A stretch of 64,000 bases of DNA from Aliivibrio_A sp016764915 (GTDB lineage Bacteria > Pseudomonadota > Gammaproteobacteria > Enterobacterales > Vibrionaceae): the NCBI GenBank assembly GCA_965224595.1, contig OZ245058.1, positions 2,232,001-2,296,000 of the forward strand. Direction: 5' to 3'. The translations under genes and the position numbers were made by a program. The notes beneath the pieces were generated by a model. It saw only the letters and a list, made by a program, of their open reading frames with translations, searched no databases and had not been told where the DNA came from. Positions 45,429 to 54,574 of this stretch are shown piece after piece. The first letter of the stretch is position 1; every line of letters begins with the position of its first letter.

Positions 45429-46510
45429 GTTTACTCATCACAAGTGCTGGCATTGCTGCTTCAATCAAAGCTGGAGAGCTCGGTGTTAGTTACAAGATCA
45501 CACATATCGCTATTGGCCTTGATGGTTATCTGCCTACGGTAGACCAAACGACATTGAGAAATGAAGTTGCTCGTAAAGCACTCAGTCGCGGCTCGGTACC
45601 GGCATTGGGTCAGCTTCACTTTGAAACAGTATTTGATGATAACAGTGAATTTGAGGGGAAAGAGATTGGCTATTATCTTGAAGATGGCACCTTGTTTGCT
45701 GTGGATAGCCGTGATGGCGAAATCATGTCACTCAAGCGCACGAACACCATCATCACCGAAGCGTTCGAGTTAAATCTTTCTGGTTCAAATATCAGCAATA
45801 TCACGGTTGAAATTATGGGTACTCAACACGCGACTGAGAGCGTGGCCGGTATCGCCAAGATTATCACTAACGGCCAGGTTGATGAATGTATTGATGACAC
45901 TGCGTTTTTAACCATTAAGAAGCTAAAACGAGCCTTTGATGTACCTTTCATCATCAACAAGCTGGTTGAGAACCTTTGGCTTAGCATTGCGAAAAGAGTC
46001 TGTCCGGTAGGCGTACCATTGCCGTGGGGCTCTGATGTAGCGCCAGAAGGCTTTGCTATCCATAAAGGGCAAGCGTTTGATATCTCCGTAAGCCCTGAGC
46101 TTGCCAAGTTATACCCCGATGGCGTCATTCCTGATATGCGCGGTTTGGCCATCGTAGGTAAAGAAGATAATGAACTGGTGCTGGCTTATGAGGAGGGGCA
46201 AGTTAAAGAGCACGGTCATGAGGGCTCAACGGCTAGCTCAACGGACTTAGGCGATAAAAATACAGATACAACGGGTGCTCATTCGCATACGACAGCGTTG
46301 CATCGAGGCCATTACGCCAATAATACAAACGGGGCGGCGGGTGCGCCTGGCGTGCACGGCACTAGAAATTGGCGCTCAAGCACGGACGGCGAACATGCAC
46401 ATACTGTTTCCATTGGCTCACACGGACACAGCGTCATGATTGCGTTGTTTGGTGCGGCTAAAAACACCATTAATCACCGTAAATTTAACTGGATAGTGAG
46501 GCTTGCATAA
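45425..46510 (+). CDS. Tail fibre protein
   Basis: 361 residues. The N-terminal part ('ITSAGIAASIKAGELGVSYKITHIAIG') is a P2 gpH-type baseplate attachment (DUF3751-like) domain. A collar-like fold follows ('PVGVPLPWGSDVAPEGFAIHKG'), then a C-terminal tip with repeated HxH pairs ('GAHSHT', 'GEHAHT', 'GSHGHS'), which in T4 gp37-like tips bind iron. It determines host contact. The short length suggests a compact fibre. Confidence 0.85.
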   Translation: MSLLITSAGIAASIKAGELGVSYKITHIAIGLDGYLPTVDQTTLRNEVARKALSRGSVPALGQLHFETVFDDNSEFEGKEIGYYLEDGTLFAVDSRDGEIMSLKRTNTIITEAFELNLSGSNISNITVEIMGTQHATESVAGIAKIITNGQVDECIDDTAFLTIKKLKRAFDVPFIINKLVENLWLSIAKRVCPVGVPLPWGSDVAPEGFAIHKGQAFDISVSPELAKLYPDGVIPDMRGLAIVGKEDNELVLAYEEGQVKEHGHEGSTASSTDLGDKNTDTTGAHSHTTALHRGHYANNTNGAAGAPGVHGTRNWRSSTDGEHAHTVSIGSHGHSVMIALFGAAKNTINHRKFNWIVRLA

Positions 46511-47382
46511 TGAACTCAATTCAACCTAAATCCATCACCTTATCAGTATCAAGAATTCATCCGTTAGGATGGTGGTTAGGTAATGGTGATGAGCACGTAG
46601 CCAAAGGAACGGCGTTAGGATTAGATTGCACTGAAACCATTTACGAGCCAAGTGGCCCTGGCTTAATTGGAAAATATGTCCAAGAAATGAATACCTGGTC
46701 AGAAGTGGAAGATAAATCTGCTTATGAGTTTTGGTCGCCGCAAGGTGAGCTGCATGTCATCGGCGTTCCTGATGGTGATTATCCAGATTGGGCCGTTAAA
46801 CAAAAACCGCCAGTATTCAATCGAGAAAAGCAGACTGTATTTTATGATAATGATGTATGGGTACTCTTTGATATTGAGATAAATAAGCCCTACTGGGACA
46901 GTGAAACCAATAAATTTATTGTCTCTGATTATAATTTCACTTTGCCTGAGAATTACTCATTTATCGAACCGCTAGAAGCAAGTAAAGGTTTTGCCGTTCG
47001 CCTTGTTAATAGCGCTTGGAAGCAGATTGAAGATCATAGAAAACGAGTCATTTATGATTGCAGTGATTGCACCAACGCTCAAGAAGTGGAAGAGCTCGGC
47101 GCTATCAAAGATGGTTTTACGTTTGATGAGCCAAATACCCTATTTGATGAATGGATTGGCGGTGTTTGGGTAACCAATCAAAGCAATAAACACATTGCCG
47201 ATGTTAATCAGGTGGATGACGCGCGGCGAGCACTCTACCTACAAATGTGCGATCCGTTAATTAGTGAAGCCAATATAAAAAGGCTGCAAGGGCATAAGCA
47301 AGAAGCCATCGATATGGAAGCGCAAGCACTTGCGGCAAGAGCTAAAATCCAGCAAGAGAGCCCCTGGCCAAAAGCTTCTTAA
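46510..47382 (+). CDS. Tail fibre assembly chaperone or accessory fibre protein
   Basis: 290 residues placed directly after the fibre (one-base overlap). The N-terminal half recalls receptor-tip proteins ('HPLGWWLGNGDEHV') and the C-terminal part 'KQIEDHRKRVIYDCSD' recalls tail-fibre assembly proteins. Longer than the usual 150-200 residue chaperone, so it may be a fused or adapted form. Confidence 0.7.
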   Translation: MNSIQPKSITLSVSRIHPLGWWLGNGDEHVAKGTALGLDCTETIYEPSGPGLIGKYVQEMNTWSEVEDKSAYEFWSPQGELHVIGVPDGDYPDWAVKQKPPVFNREKQTVFYDNDVWVLFDIEINKPYWDSETNKFIVSDYNFTLPENYSFIEPLEASKGFAVRLVNSAWKQIEDHRKRVIYDCSDCTNAQEVEELGAIKDGFTFDEPNTLFDEWIGGVWVTNQSNKHIADVNQVDDARRALYLQMCDPLISEANIKRLQGHKQEAIDMEAQALAARAKIQQESPWPKAS

Positions 47383-47394
47383 CTCCCTTCTTAT

Positions 47395-47418
47395 AAACCC
47401 AGCACTACGCTGGGTTTT
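47395..47418 (+). terminator. Terminator after the baseplate/fibre operon
   Basis: AAACCCAGC and GCTGGGTTT with loop ACTAC and a T-run, directly before the late-promoter motif of the lysis genes. Confidence 0.8.
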
Positions 47419-47452
47419 CTATATCTGCAATATAGAATTGTCATCGATACAA
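47417..47452 (+). promoter_or_regulatory. Shared late-promoter motif, copy A (lysis operon)
   Basis: A 21-bp dyad with arms TTCTATAT and ATATAGAA (47417-47437), followed by G-CATC-ATACAA elements up to 47452. It agrees at 29 of 36 positions with copy B at 53592-53627. Both end 53-59 bases before the first gene downstream. Probably bound by a phage activator such as the Ogr-like protein. Confidence 0.65.
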
Positions 47453-47511
47453 TCCCTCACGCCCGCGCGATACACTGAAAGCCAATTTAATCAGCGGGAG
47501 TGCAACGAACA

Positions 47512-47730
47512 ATGAACAGTGGCAATAAATCAATAGTCGCGTGGTTTTTGGCCATGATGAGCAGCATTGAAGCTAGCGGCATTATCCAAATCATTTCAGG
47601 CATTATTGGCGTCATTGCCGGTATTGCCGCGTGTCGCTATTACATTGAGGCGGGAAAAGCCAAAAATGTAGAGCGACTTATCAATGAAGAGAAACTCAAG
47701 AATCTGAAACTACAGGGCAATTCACAATGA
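47512..47730 (+). CDS. Putative holin
   Basis: 72 residues with one or two hydrophobic helices ('GIIQIISGIIGVIAGIAACRYYI') and a charged C-terminal tail. Position directly upstream of the lysozyme fits a holin, which forms inner-membrane holes at lysis. GTG at 47500 is an alternative start. Confidence 0.7.
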   Translation: MNSGNKSIVAWFLAMMSSIEASGIIQIISGIIGVIAGIAACRYYIEAGKAKNVERLINEEKLKNLKLQGNSQ

Positions 47731-48254
47731 AAAAAGTACTGGTCAGTGCGGTGTGCTCTGTGGGTGTCATTCTTGGTATTGTCTTTGGCTCAGGGGCTCA
47801 CTTGCAAACAAGCCAGGCGGGGCTCTCGCACATCGCTAATTTAGAGGGGTGCCGAAATCAAATCTATCAATGCAGTGCTGGCACCTGGACCAACGGCATT
47901 GGCCATACGCTCAACGTTTCAAAAAATGAGCGAGTTACCAATGAGCAGGTCGCCGAGAACTTTATTTATGATGTGTCTCATGCTGAGCGAGTAGTCAGTA
48001 AATATTTACATGTTGAAGTCACTCAATCTCAATTTGATGTTCTGGTCAGCTTTGTTTTTAACCTGGGCGAGAGCAATTTTCGAACCTCAACCATGCTAAG
48101 AAAATTCAACAATCAAGAGACGATAAGTGCCTGCAATGAGTTGATGCGGTGGGTCTTTGTTAATGGCAAGAACTGCAATAAAAAAGAGAGTAATTGCTAC
48201 GGCATAGTCAAAAGGCGAACAGCTGAAAAAGAGGCTTGTTTGAACGGATGGTAA
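47727..48254 (+). CDS. Phage lysozyme (GH24) with N-terminal signal-anchor
   Basis: 175 residues. A hydrophobic N-terminus (residues 1-22) may act as a signal-arrest-release anchor. The GH24 active site reads Glu40 and Thr55 ('LEGCRNQIYQCSAGTWTNGIGHT' region), with Cys49 where T4 lysozyme has Asp20. Cys at this place is known in phage lysozymes of the P1/P21 type and in an active T4 variant. It cleaves peptidoglycan at lysis. Overlaps the holin by four bases. Confidence 0.9.
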   Translation: MKKVLVSAVCSVGVILGIVFGSGAHLQTSQAGLSHIANLEGCRNQIYQCSAGTWTNGIGHTLNVSKNERVTNEQVAENFIYDVSHAERVVSKYLHVEVTQSQFDVLVSFVFNLGESNFRTSTMLRKFNNQETISACNELMRWVFVNGKNCNKKESNCYGIVKRRTAEKEACLNGW

Positions 48255-48258
48255 ACAA

Positions 48259-48612
48259 ATGATGATAAATAAGGCAATAGTTACCACTTTAGTGACGATA
48301 GTTACCATTAGCCTGATTGTTAACTACCTCTTATATTCAGAAATGGTAAACAAATCTGAGCTACTGGTAAAGTCAGAGCAAACCGAGCAGCTCGCAATCG
48401 ATAAGAACGCCAGCTTGAGCAGTGTCATCGAATCAATGGTAAGTGAGCAAGTTCAATCTCAGTTGATTGCCGACAACCTGCAAAAAGAGGCGTTTGAACT
48501 CAATCAGCGCTCAGAGAAAGTCAGAATAGTAATCAAGGAGACCATCCGCAATGAACCCTGTTATAACAAGCCTATTCCTTATCCTGATGCTGTCGGGATG
48601 CACTACAACTAA
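48259..48612 (+). CDS. Inner-membrane spanin (Rz-like)
   Basis: 117 residues: a membrane helix (about 5-27) and a long periplasmic coiled coil, the layout of Rz i-spanins that fuse inner and outer membranes at the end of lysis. The Rz1-like gene overlaps its 3' end in another frame, which supports the call. Confidence 0.75.
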   Translation: MMINKAIVTTLVTIVTISLIVNYLLYSEMVNKSELLVKSEQTEQLAIDKNASLSSVIESMVSEQVQSQLIADNLQKEAFELNQRSEKVRIVIKETIRNEPCYNKPIPYPDAVGMHYN

Positions 48613-48832
48613 AACGATTGTGGAGTATAAAGAAGTCATAAAACAACCACCTGCATCGTTAATGACTGAGTGCCTTGCCCCTTTTAATGAGAGACCCAAA
48701 ACGTATGGTGAAGCGGTTGAACGTGATGAAGTTTGGCATCACAGCTTTGATCAGTGTGCGAAGAAAGTCGAAGGGATACGCGGGTTTATTAAAAAATCTT
48801 CATTTGATTCAAGTGGACCGAAAGATGATTGA
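48551..48832 (+). CDS. Outer-membrane spanin lipoprotein (Rz1-like)
   Basis: 93 residues with lipobox 'LMLSGC' (lipidated Cys17) and a Pro-containing periplasmic part. Starts inside the Rz-like gene in the +1 frame (62 bases overlap), the standard nested Rz/Rz1 layout. Longer than many Rz1 proteins. Confidence 0.75.
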   Translation: MNPVITSLFLILMLSGCTTTKTIVEYKEVIKQPPASLMTECLAPFNERPKTYGEAVERDEVWHHSFDQCAKKVEGIRGFIKKSSFDSSGPKDD

Positions 48833-48836
48833 TAGG

Positions 48837-48872
48837 TAGTCAATTTCCCCATGGAAGTGGGGTAATTGACTA
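48837..48872. terminator. Long hairpin between Rz1 and the chemotaxis gene
   Basis: 15-bp arms TAGTCAATTTCCCCA and TGGGGTAATTGACTA with one mismatch, loop of six. There is no T-run, so it may be a Rho-assisted terminator or a leftover insertion boundary. Confidence 0.5.
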
Positions 48873-48918
48873 ATCATCAAAGGTGATAAATCAACCTTAT
48901 GTTACAACTGCATCGCTA

Positions 48919-50538
48919 TTACTTTGTTGTTTCACCAACCTTGAAGAACGCTAGTTCACTGTTTAACTGTTCGGTTAATTCACTTATATCTTGATTCGCT
49001 TGGTTAGTATCCTCAATACTACTAAGGTTACTTTGAACAAGGTTATTGATATCTTCTAATTGTTTTGAAATATCTACAGTTACCGCGCTTTGCTCTTCTG
49101 CGGCCGTTGCCACTATTGAATTCACATCTGAAATAGCTAAGACTTTATCTGAAACATGCTTAAACGACTCTGTTAATTCAGCCGTTGCTATCTGTGTGAT
49201 CGTGGTTAACTCAACATTTTTTGTCATCGACTCACCCGCTTGCTTAGATTGGTCTTGAAGTAAAGAAACAATAGCTTGGATATCAACTGTAGATTTCTGA
49301 GTTTTAGCGGCCAAAGCCCTCACTTCATCGGCAACCACTGCAAACCCTCGTCCTTGCTCACCAGCTCTTGCCGCTTCTATCGCTGCATTCAAAGCCAATA
49401 AATTGGTCTGCTCTGAAATACCATTAATAACTTCAACAACGGAGCTGATTGTTTCAGCATGCTCCCTTAAAGTATTCACTATCTTCTGCGCTTCATGGAT
49501 TGATTCATTCACTTCTTTCGTCGTTTGGTTTGATTTCATTAACACTTCTTGGCTTGATGAAATGATCGCCGTAGCCTCCGATACGGCCTCTTCAGCGCGA
49601 GCCGCATTTATAGCGACATCACTTGCAGTTGATGACAGCTCCGTAGCTGCAGTGGCAACTTGATCTACAGAAGACATTTCTTCAAGAGAATTGACTTTAT
49701 TTCTGCCGATTGATGACGCTATCTCTTCTTGTTTTACCGAGAGGGACTGCATTTTATTTTGACTTTCAAGTGCAACCAAAGATAATTTTTCAGATAATTC
49801 AGACAAAGATTCAGCAATATAGTCCAGTTCGTTATTTGCCATCTTTGTTTGAAGTTGATAAAGATGCCCCTTAGATAGTTCTTTAAGCCATTGGAGGAGG
49901 AGGGGGAGATTTCTCAGTTCTCTTCGAACCAAAAATGCGGATAAGAATGACAGAGCCAATGCTGAAAATATCAGGAAAAACCACCCCAAGGTATTAGATT
50001 TATCTAGTGCTATTTCAGAGTGTTGAAGTTCAACTTTCGCCTCATCTAACTGGAGTGCGATAAGTAGAGATAAATCTTCCCCTAAGTCGTCTATCAGAAG
50101 GTACATTTTTTTTATTAAAGTAAAATCATCAATATTTTTAGATTCATATTCTTTGATAATTTGGGGTAATTGAGAATGTAAATCATGAATTTTTCTTTCT
50201 AGATCTAAAGCAAGTGTTTCTTCTTTCTTGGTAAGCTTGGTCTTCATGTACGAATCAAATATACTTTTTGCTTCACTTAAAGAGCTCTGAACCCCGTTCT
50301 TAAAATCTTGATAAGATATCACTCCAACGTGCATTTTATTTGCAGCATCAATGATATTAACCGCGTATAAATCTGAGATATTTTTTAAACTAGCTAACGG
50401 AACAACTCTATCCTCGTAGACAGAATTAAAACTTTGCATGACCTCATTTGATGTTGAACGATTATTAAAATTCACAGCCAACATTGCCAGGCTGAATAAA
50501 AGTGGAATTATTAATAGTTTTGAAGATATAGATTTCAA
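48919..50538 (-). CDS. Methyl-accepting chemotaxis protein inside the prophage
   Basis: 539 residues with membrane helices at about 7-24 and 188-206. Between them lies a four-helix-bundle periplasmic sensor; a HAMP-like segment and a full signalling hairpin with 'EQTNLLALNAAIEAARAGEQ' and 'GRGFAVVADEVRALA' follow. No C-terminal CheR pentapeptide is present. The start is TTG at 50538 with AGAGGTG upstream. It is on the strand opposite to the lysis genes and more AT-rich than its neighbours, so it is a moron that may alter host chemotaxis in lysogens. Ligand unknown. Confidence 0.92.
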   Translation of the reverse strand: MKSISSKLLIIPLLFSLAMLAVNFNNRSTSNEVMQSFNSVYEDRVVPLASLKNISDLYAVNIIDAANKMHVGVISYQDFKNGVQSSLSEAKSIFDSYMKTKLTKKEETLALDLERKIHDLHSQLPQIIKEYESKNIDDFTLIKKMYLLIDDLGEDLSLLIALQLDEAKVELQHSEIALDKSNTLGWFFLIFSALALSFLSAFLVRRELRNLPLLLQWLKELSKGHLYQLQTKMANNELDYIAESLSELSEKLSLVALESQNKMQSLSVKQEEIASSIGRNKVNSLEEMSSVDQVATAATELSSTASDVAINAARAEEAVSEATAIISSSQEVLMKSNQTTKEVNESIHEAQKIVNTLREHAETISSVVEVINGISEQTNLLALNAAIEAARAGEQGRGFAVVADEVRALAAKTQKSTVDIQAIVSLLQDQSKQAGESMTKNVELTTITQIATAELTESFKHVSDKVLAISDVNSIVATAAEEQSAVTVDISKQLEDINNLVQSNLSSIEDTNQANQDISELTEQLNSELAFFKVGETTK

Positions 50539-50796
50539 ATATCACCTCTCAAAATAAACGCTCTCGGACACTAACCTATGCATCAAATGTTAATGCGATA
50601 TGATGCACTTGTTAACTTAGTATTGACAATAATGTCAGCAATTGCAAGAGCATCTACGAGTAACAAAGCCGATCGGGTTATCTGTGGCATTTTAATCAAA
50701 GCAAAGTGTCTAATTCACTATTAATCAAAAGGAATTTGTCAGTACTTGTTATGTTACTTTATGAGGATTGACAGGTAACACCCTCGTTAATCTATG
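50539..50796. other. 258-bp spacer between the chemotaxis gene and portal
   Basis: AT-rich; holds the promoter of the chemotaxis gene and the 3' end of the portal operon. TGACA-ATAA-TGTCA (about 50629) is a dyad. No gene seen. Confidence 0.4.
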
Positions 50797-51777
50797 TTAC
50801 GAGTTGTCATTATGCTCGGCATCTAAATTCGCATACTCATTGATAGTGACGACCTCTTGTCCAGTAAATTCATTAAGTTCGCACACCGATTCGAGCAGCG
50901 GCACCAACTCGTTTTTGTAAAAAACTCGATCCACTTTGTTCAAATCACTGCTTACATTAAAGCCCTCACGCACAATGCTCATTAAATCAAGCGGGATGCG
51001 ATGGCTGGCCAGTACATCGTTGGTGGTCATGCTTTTTACGTTTTTAAACCCATCCTTAGCCTCAACTTGGCCAATGGGGGTAAGCTCTGGCGCTTTACTT
51101 TCTCTGCCCTTAGCGTTAACAAAGATGTTCTTAAATGCGCCAAGTCCGCCCGCTTGCTGTAATTTTTTCTTGATTTCATCCTCTTGTGTTTCGGTCAGGT
51201 TTGAATCGTTCATGTAAAACAAATAACCCGCATGAGAGCCGTTGTTGTAATACTTACGGCGAAACAACGTGGCATCTTCATTAAGCCAAATGGAGCTTAA
51301 CGCGCCAATGTATTGCGGCAGACCGTAGATCTCCTGGCACACATCGTACTCACCAAGATGAAAGACCTGCCCTGCTTTGTAATCAATGCGCCCCTCATCA
51401 CTGATTTGACTGGGTTTGTAGGTGTATCTATCGACGTTCTCGCAGCGCCGCATGAACAGCGCAGGCAGATGTTTAATATTAACAATCACGCCCAGTGCAT
51501 TGCGAACAATCAGCAAGTAGCCATTACCAAAGGTTAAGTAATCGGCCAGAAAGCGTTTATAGTCACGGCGCTTGAGTTGCTCCGTGAGTTTGGTTGAGCT
51601 TGAGGCCATGTTGCCTTTCACATACAGCGCCGAGCCGTGCATGGGATTGGCGCGCACCGCTTTTGCCAGTGTATCCAGAGGGATAGGCGGCTCGTACAGT
51701 CCATCAATGAGCGCCACCTCCATATAGCTGAGGATGTCGCAGTTCATGACACTTTCTGGGGTTGAAAACTCTATCAA
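50797..51777 (-). CDS. Portal protein, P2 gpQ-like
   Basis: 326 residues of the PBSX/P2 portal family: 'LYEPPIPLDTLAKAVRANP', 'FLADYLTFGNGYLLIVRN', 'GQVFHLGEYD' and 'RIPLDLMSIV'. It forms the dodecameric gate through which DNA enters the head. It lies 11 bases after the terminase gene on the same strand, as Q follows P in P2. Confidence 0.9.
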   Translation of the reverse strand: MIEFSTPESVMNCDILSYMEVALIDGLYEPPIPLDTLAKAVRANPMHGSALYVKGNMASSSTKLTEQLKRRDYKRFLADYLTFGNGYLLIVRNALGVIVNIKHLPALFMRRCENVDRYTYKPSQISDEGRIDYKAGQVFHLGEYDVCQEIYGLPQYIGALSSIWLNEDATLFRRKYYNNGSHAGYLFYMNDSNLTETQEDEIKKKLQQAGGLGAFKNIFVNAKGRESKAPELTPIGQVEAKDGFKNVKSMTTNDVLASHRIPLDLMSIVREGFNVSSDLNKVDRVFYKNELVPLLESVCELNEFTGQEVVTINEYANLDAEHNDNS

Positions 51778-51788
51778 AATATTCTCTC

Positions 51789-53561
51789 TTATAAAAATGC
51801 AATGGATGGCGCGTCGTCGCGTAAAATATCAATGGGCTCCCAGTGGAGCACATGCATAGCCGCCCAGGCTAAATCGGCGTGAGAGCCCACTTTGCTGCGC
51901 GTGGAGACAAAGGTGATCTGGTTGCTTTTGTCAGTCGTCTTCTGGCGTATCATCAAAAAGGAGTGCACTAAGTCGTCCCACTCATCATCAAATTGAAGAC
52001 GGCCTGCATTGATTATTTCGCGCGCTTTGTATGCCATCACACGTTTCATCTCAGGCGAGTAATCCACCCCAATCATGGAGGGATAGAACTTTCTAACCAG
52101 CTCTGCTACCGCCGAGCCCACCCCGGTGGTGTCCATTTCAAGATGCACCACGTTATATTTCTTTGTGACCTCTTCAATCACTTTGGCCTGCGCTTCATAG
52201 CTTGAGCCCTTTAATCGAATGCGCTCAATCAGGCGAAACACCCCGCCTTTGCGGGCAGGCTTTAGGCTGACAATCAGTCCCGCATCATCCGAGTTCTCCC
52301 CCTGACCGCCCCCGCGTGGATCGTAACCCACCAACACCTCAAGACTCCCGACCGGGTTAAGCGCATCAAAATCCACCCCTTTCCATTTCGAGGTGTCGGT
52401 TTTGCACCCCAGCAGCGCTTTAATGTTAAAGAACGAGAACTTATCGTCCAAGAACTTGCAGCGCAGCAAGTTATCAAACACCGCATTATCAGGGTACTTA
52501 CGGCGCAGTTTATCCATATTAAAGAAGGTCGCGCCGCGCTCAATCGCATCGTCCACAGTGATGATTTGGCGAAAAACACCATCTGAGCCCAGGGCGCCAT
52601 CTTTGAGCCCCTTATGAGTGATATCAATGCTGAGCTCTTTGATACCTGACCATTTCGGATAGGCTTCATGAGCGGTGCTCGAGGCGGTGGATAAATAGGT
52701 GGTGCGGTATTTGGCTTGAATTGACATGCCGCCCGCGTAATCGTCCAGCTTTTGGAAGCCTGGGATCCAAAACACCTCATCGTAATACATGTGGCCATTA
52801 AAGCCCTGGCTGGTAAAGACGTTGGTGGACATGAAATGAAGCTCTGCGCCATTGCTCAAAATGATGCTGTCTTTGCCTTTTAGCTCAACATCCCCTATAG
52901 CTAACGCAAATTTGCGGATGTAGTTTTTGAATATTTCCGCTTGCTTGCGCGAGGCTGAAATAAAGATCTGATTTTCACCATTAAGTACCGCGTCCTCAAA
53001 CGCTTCAAACGAGAAATAATCACTCAGGCCAATCTGGCGTGATTTGAGATAAAAACGCAACTCATTGATCTCGTCATTGTTTTTATGTCCATGGATATCT
53101 TGCTGGTATTGGAAGTATTTATTCTCAAAAAAGTCCGTCAACATCTCTTTGGTAATGCTTGAAACGTCATTTTTGACTTTATTGGTCGGCCTACCCAGCG
53201 TCTTGCTTGAATGGCCGTTGCCGGCTTTCTTTTTTCGCTCAGCATTGGCGTCTCGTTTGCGCTTTTGCTCAAGCAACATCTCTAATTCTTTGAGCTGAGA
53301 GGCATGCTTTTTATCGACCCACAACAAATACGCGATGCGCTGTCTGAGCATCAGCTCAACCGGCGCGTCATCGCGCATGCTCTTCCAGCCAAATCGGGTT
53401 ACCCATTGCTGAATAACCCGGGCGCTCACGGCAAGCTGCGTTGATATTTCATCGGTTTTGTACTGGCGCAGGTAATACCCAAGCGCAGTGGTTTGGGTTT
53501 GGGTGTAGATAGGCGCTTCTGGTTGCGCCGGGGGAGTCATTTTCATGGGTAAAGTGTGCAA
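51789..53561 (-). CDS. Terminase large subunit, P2 gpP-like
   Basis: 590 residues. An N-terminal helix-turn-helix-like part (about 30-60) is followed by a charged linker, the ATPase domain with 'LKSRQIGLSDYF' and a Walker B 'GHMYYDEVFW', and a nuclease domain with 'LVGYDPRGGGQGENSDDAG' and 'LEMDTTGVG'. It cuts and pumps DNA into the capsid. The ATG at 53546 is an alternative start. Opposite orientation to the capsid genes, as in P2. Confidence 0.92.
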   Translation of the reverse strand: MHTLPMKMTPPAQPEAPIYTQTQTTALGYYLRQYKTDEISTQLAVSARVIQQWVTRFGWKSMRDDAPVELMLRQRIAYLLWVDKKHASQLKELEMLLEQKRKRDANAERKKKAGNGHSSKTLGRPTNKVKNDVSSITKEMLTDFFENKYFQYQQDIHGHKNNDEINELRFYLKSRQIGLSDYFSFEAFEDAVLNGENQIFISASRKQAEIFKNYIRKFALAIGDVELKGKDSIILSNGAELHFMSTNVFTSQGFNGHMYYDEVFWIPGFQKLDDYAGGMSIQAKYRTTYLSTASSTAHEAYPKWSGIKELSIDITHKGLKDGALGSDGVFRQIITVDDAIERGATFFNMDKLRRKYPDNAVFDNLLRCKFLDDKFSFFNIKALLGCKTDTSKWKGVDFDALNPVGSLEVLVGYDPRGGGQGENSDDAGLIVSLKPARKGGVFRLIERIRLKGSSYEAQAKVIEEVTKKYNVVHLEMDTTGVGSAVAELVRKFYPSMIGVDYSPEMKRVMAYKAREIINAGRLQFDDEWDDLVHSFLMIRQKTTDKSNQITFVSTRSKVGSHADLAWAAMHVLHWEPIDILRDDAPSIAFL

Positions 53562-53591
53562 CAGCGCCGCATGACTCTCAGCTCATTCTGA

Positions 53592-53627
53592 TTCTATATC
53601 GACGATATAGAAAAGGCATCAATACAA
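53592..53627. promoter_or_regulatory. Shared late-promoter motif, copy B (between terminase and capsid)
   Basis: A 21-bp perfect dyad with arms TTCTATATCG and CGATATAGAA, then a block matching copy A at 47417-47452. It is 30 bases from the terminase gene and 54 from the scaffold gene, so one site may serve both divergent operons. Confidence 0.7.
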
Positions 53628-53680
53628 AGTGGGGCTAATTTTCGCTAAATTACGATGACCAAATATAGGAGATACGCTGC

Positions 53681-54526
53681 ATGTTTCAATCCGAGGCCAT
53701 TTGTGTTTTGACCGCAGGCCCTACCATTGATGGTCGTCATATCGAGCAGAGTGTCATTGATGACATTGCCCAAACTTACTCACCAACAACCTACAACGCA
53801 CGCATCAATGAAGACCATTGGTCATGGGGGCCAAAGTTTGGCTCGGTGCTGTCGGTTGAAAAACGAGACAATGAGTTGTGGGCAGTATTAAAGCCTAACT
53901 CACTGCTGCTGGACACCATTGAGCGTGGGCAACTGCTGCACACCTCATGCGAAATCACCCCAAACTTTGCAGGTACCGGCAAAAACTATTTATCAGGGCT
54001 TGCACTGACCGATGAGCCCGCCTCGCTTGGCACAACTGAAATGCATTTATCTGCAGATTCAAAAGACAAAGGGCGAACGCTATTTAGTACCGGGGCCACT
54101 GTCGGTTTTGAGCTTTTAGAGCATGAGAAGAGCGAGCAAGACCCTGTCGGAATTTTAGCGCGCATTAAACAGATGCTCAGCGCAAACGCTGCCCCCTCCA
54201 CCCAATCAACCTCACCCACACAGGAAGAAGACACCATGGATAAAGAAACCAAAACGATGCTCGCGGCGCAATCTGAGCAGCTTAGCGTATTAGGCGCAGG
54301 TCTTGTAAAACTCACCGCTGCCATCGAAGGCATGAGCGCAGCGCCCGCAACCACTGTGGCTACCCAAGCAGATAATGCCGCTTCAACGGATGCGGCTGAG
54401 CTGTCTGGCAAGGTGGACGCGCTGAGCACTAAGTTTGATGACGTAGTCACAAAGCTTGGCAGCATCACCGATGAAACAGACCGAGCATTAGCGGGCGTTG
54501 ATGGCGAGCTCGCCGATTACCTGTAA
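53681..54526 (+). CDS. Capsid scaffold/protease, P2 gpO-like
   Basis: 281 residues. A serine-protease-like N-terminal half has Asp17, His46 and Ser105, two residues before the P2 gpO triad (Asp19/His48/Ser107), and a helical scaffold C-terminal half (about 170-281). It guides capsid assembly and cleaves itself and gpN. GGAGATAC precedes the ATG. Confidence 0.9.
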   Translation: MFQSEAICVLTAGPTIDGRHIEQSVIDDIAQTYSPTTYNARINEDHWSWGPKFGSVLSVEKRDNELWAVLKPNSLLLDTIERGQLLHTSCEITPNFAGTGKNYLSGLALTDEPASLGTTEMHLSADSKDKGRTLFSTGATVGFELLEHEKSEQDPVGILARIKQMLSANAAPSTQSTSPTQEEDTMDKETKTMLAAQSEQLSVLGAGLVKLTAAIEGMSAAPATTVATQADNAASTDAAELSGKVDALSTKFDDVVTKLGSITDETDRALAGVDGELADYL

Positions 54527-54574
54527 CGGGTCAAAATATTCACCGTTAACCCATTAATCAATCGAGTTTTTATC

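Noticed and set aside
52274..52852. Open frame inside the terminase gene on the same strand
   Set aside because: Shadow of the P2-type terminase; the real frame has all motifs.
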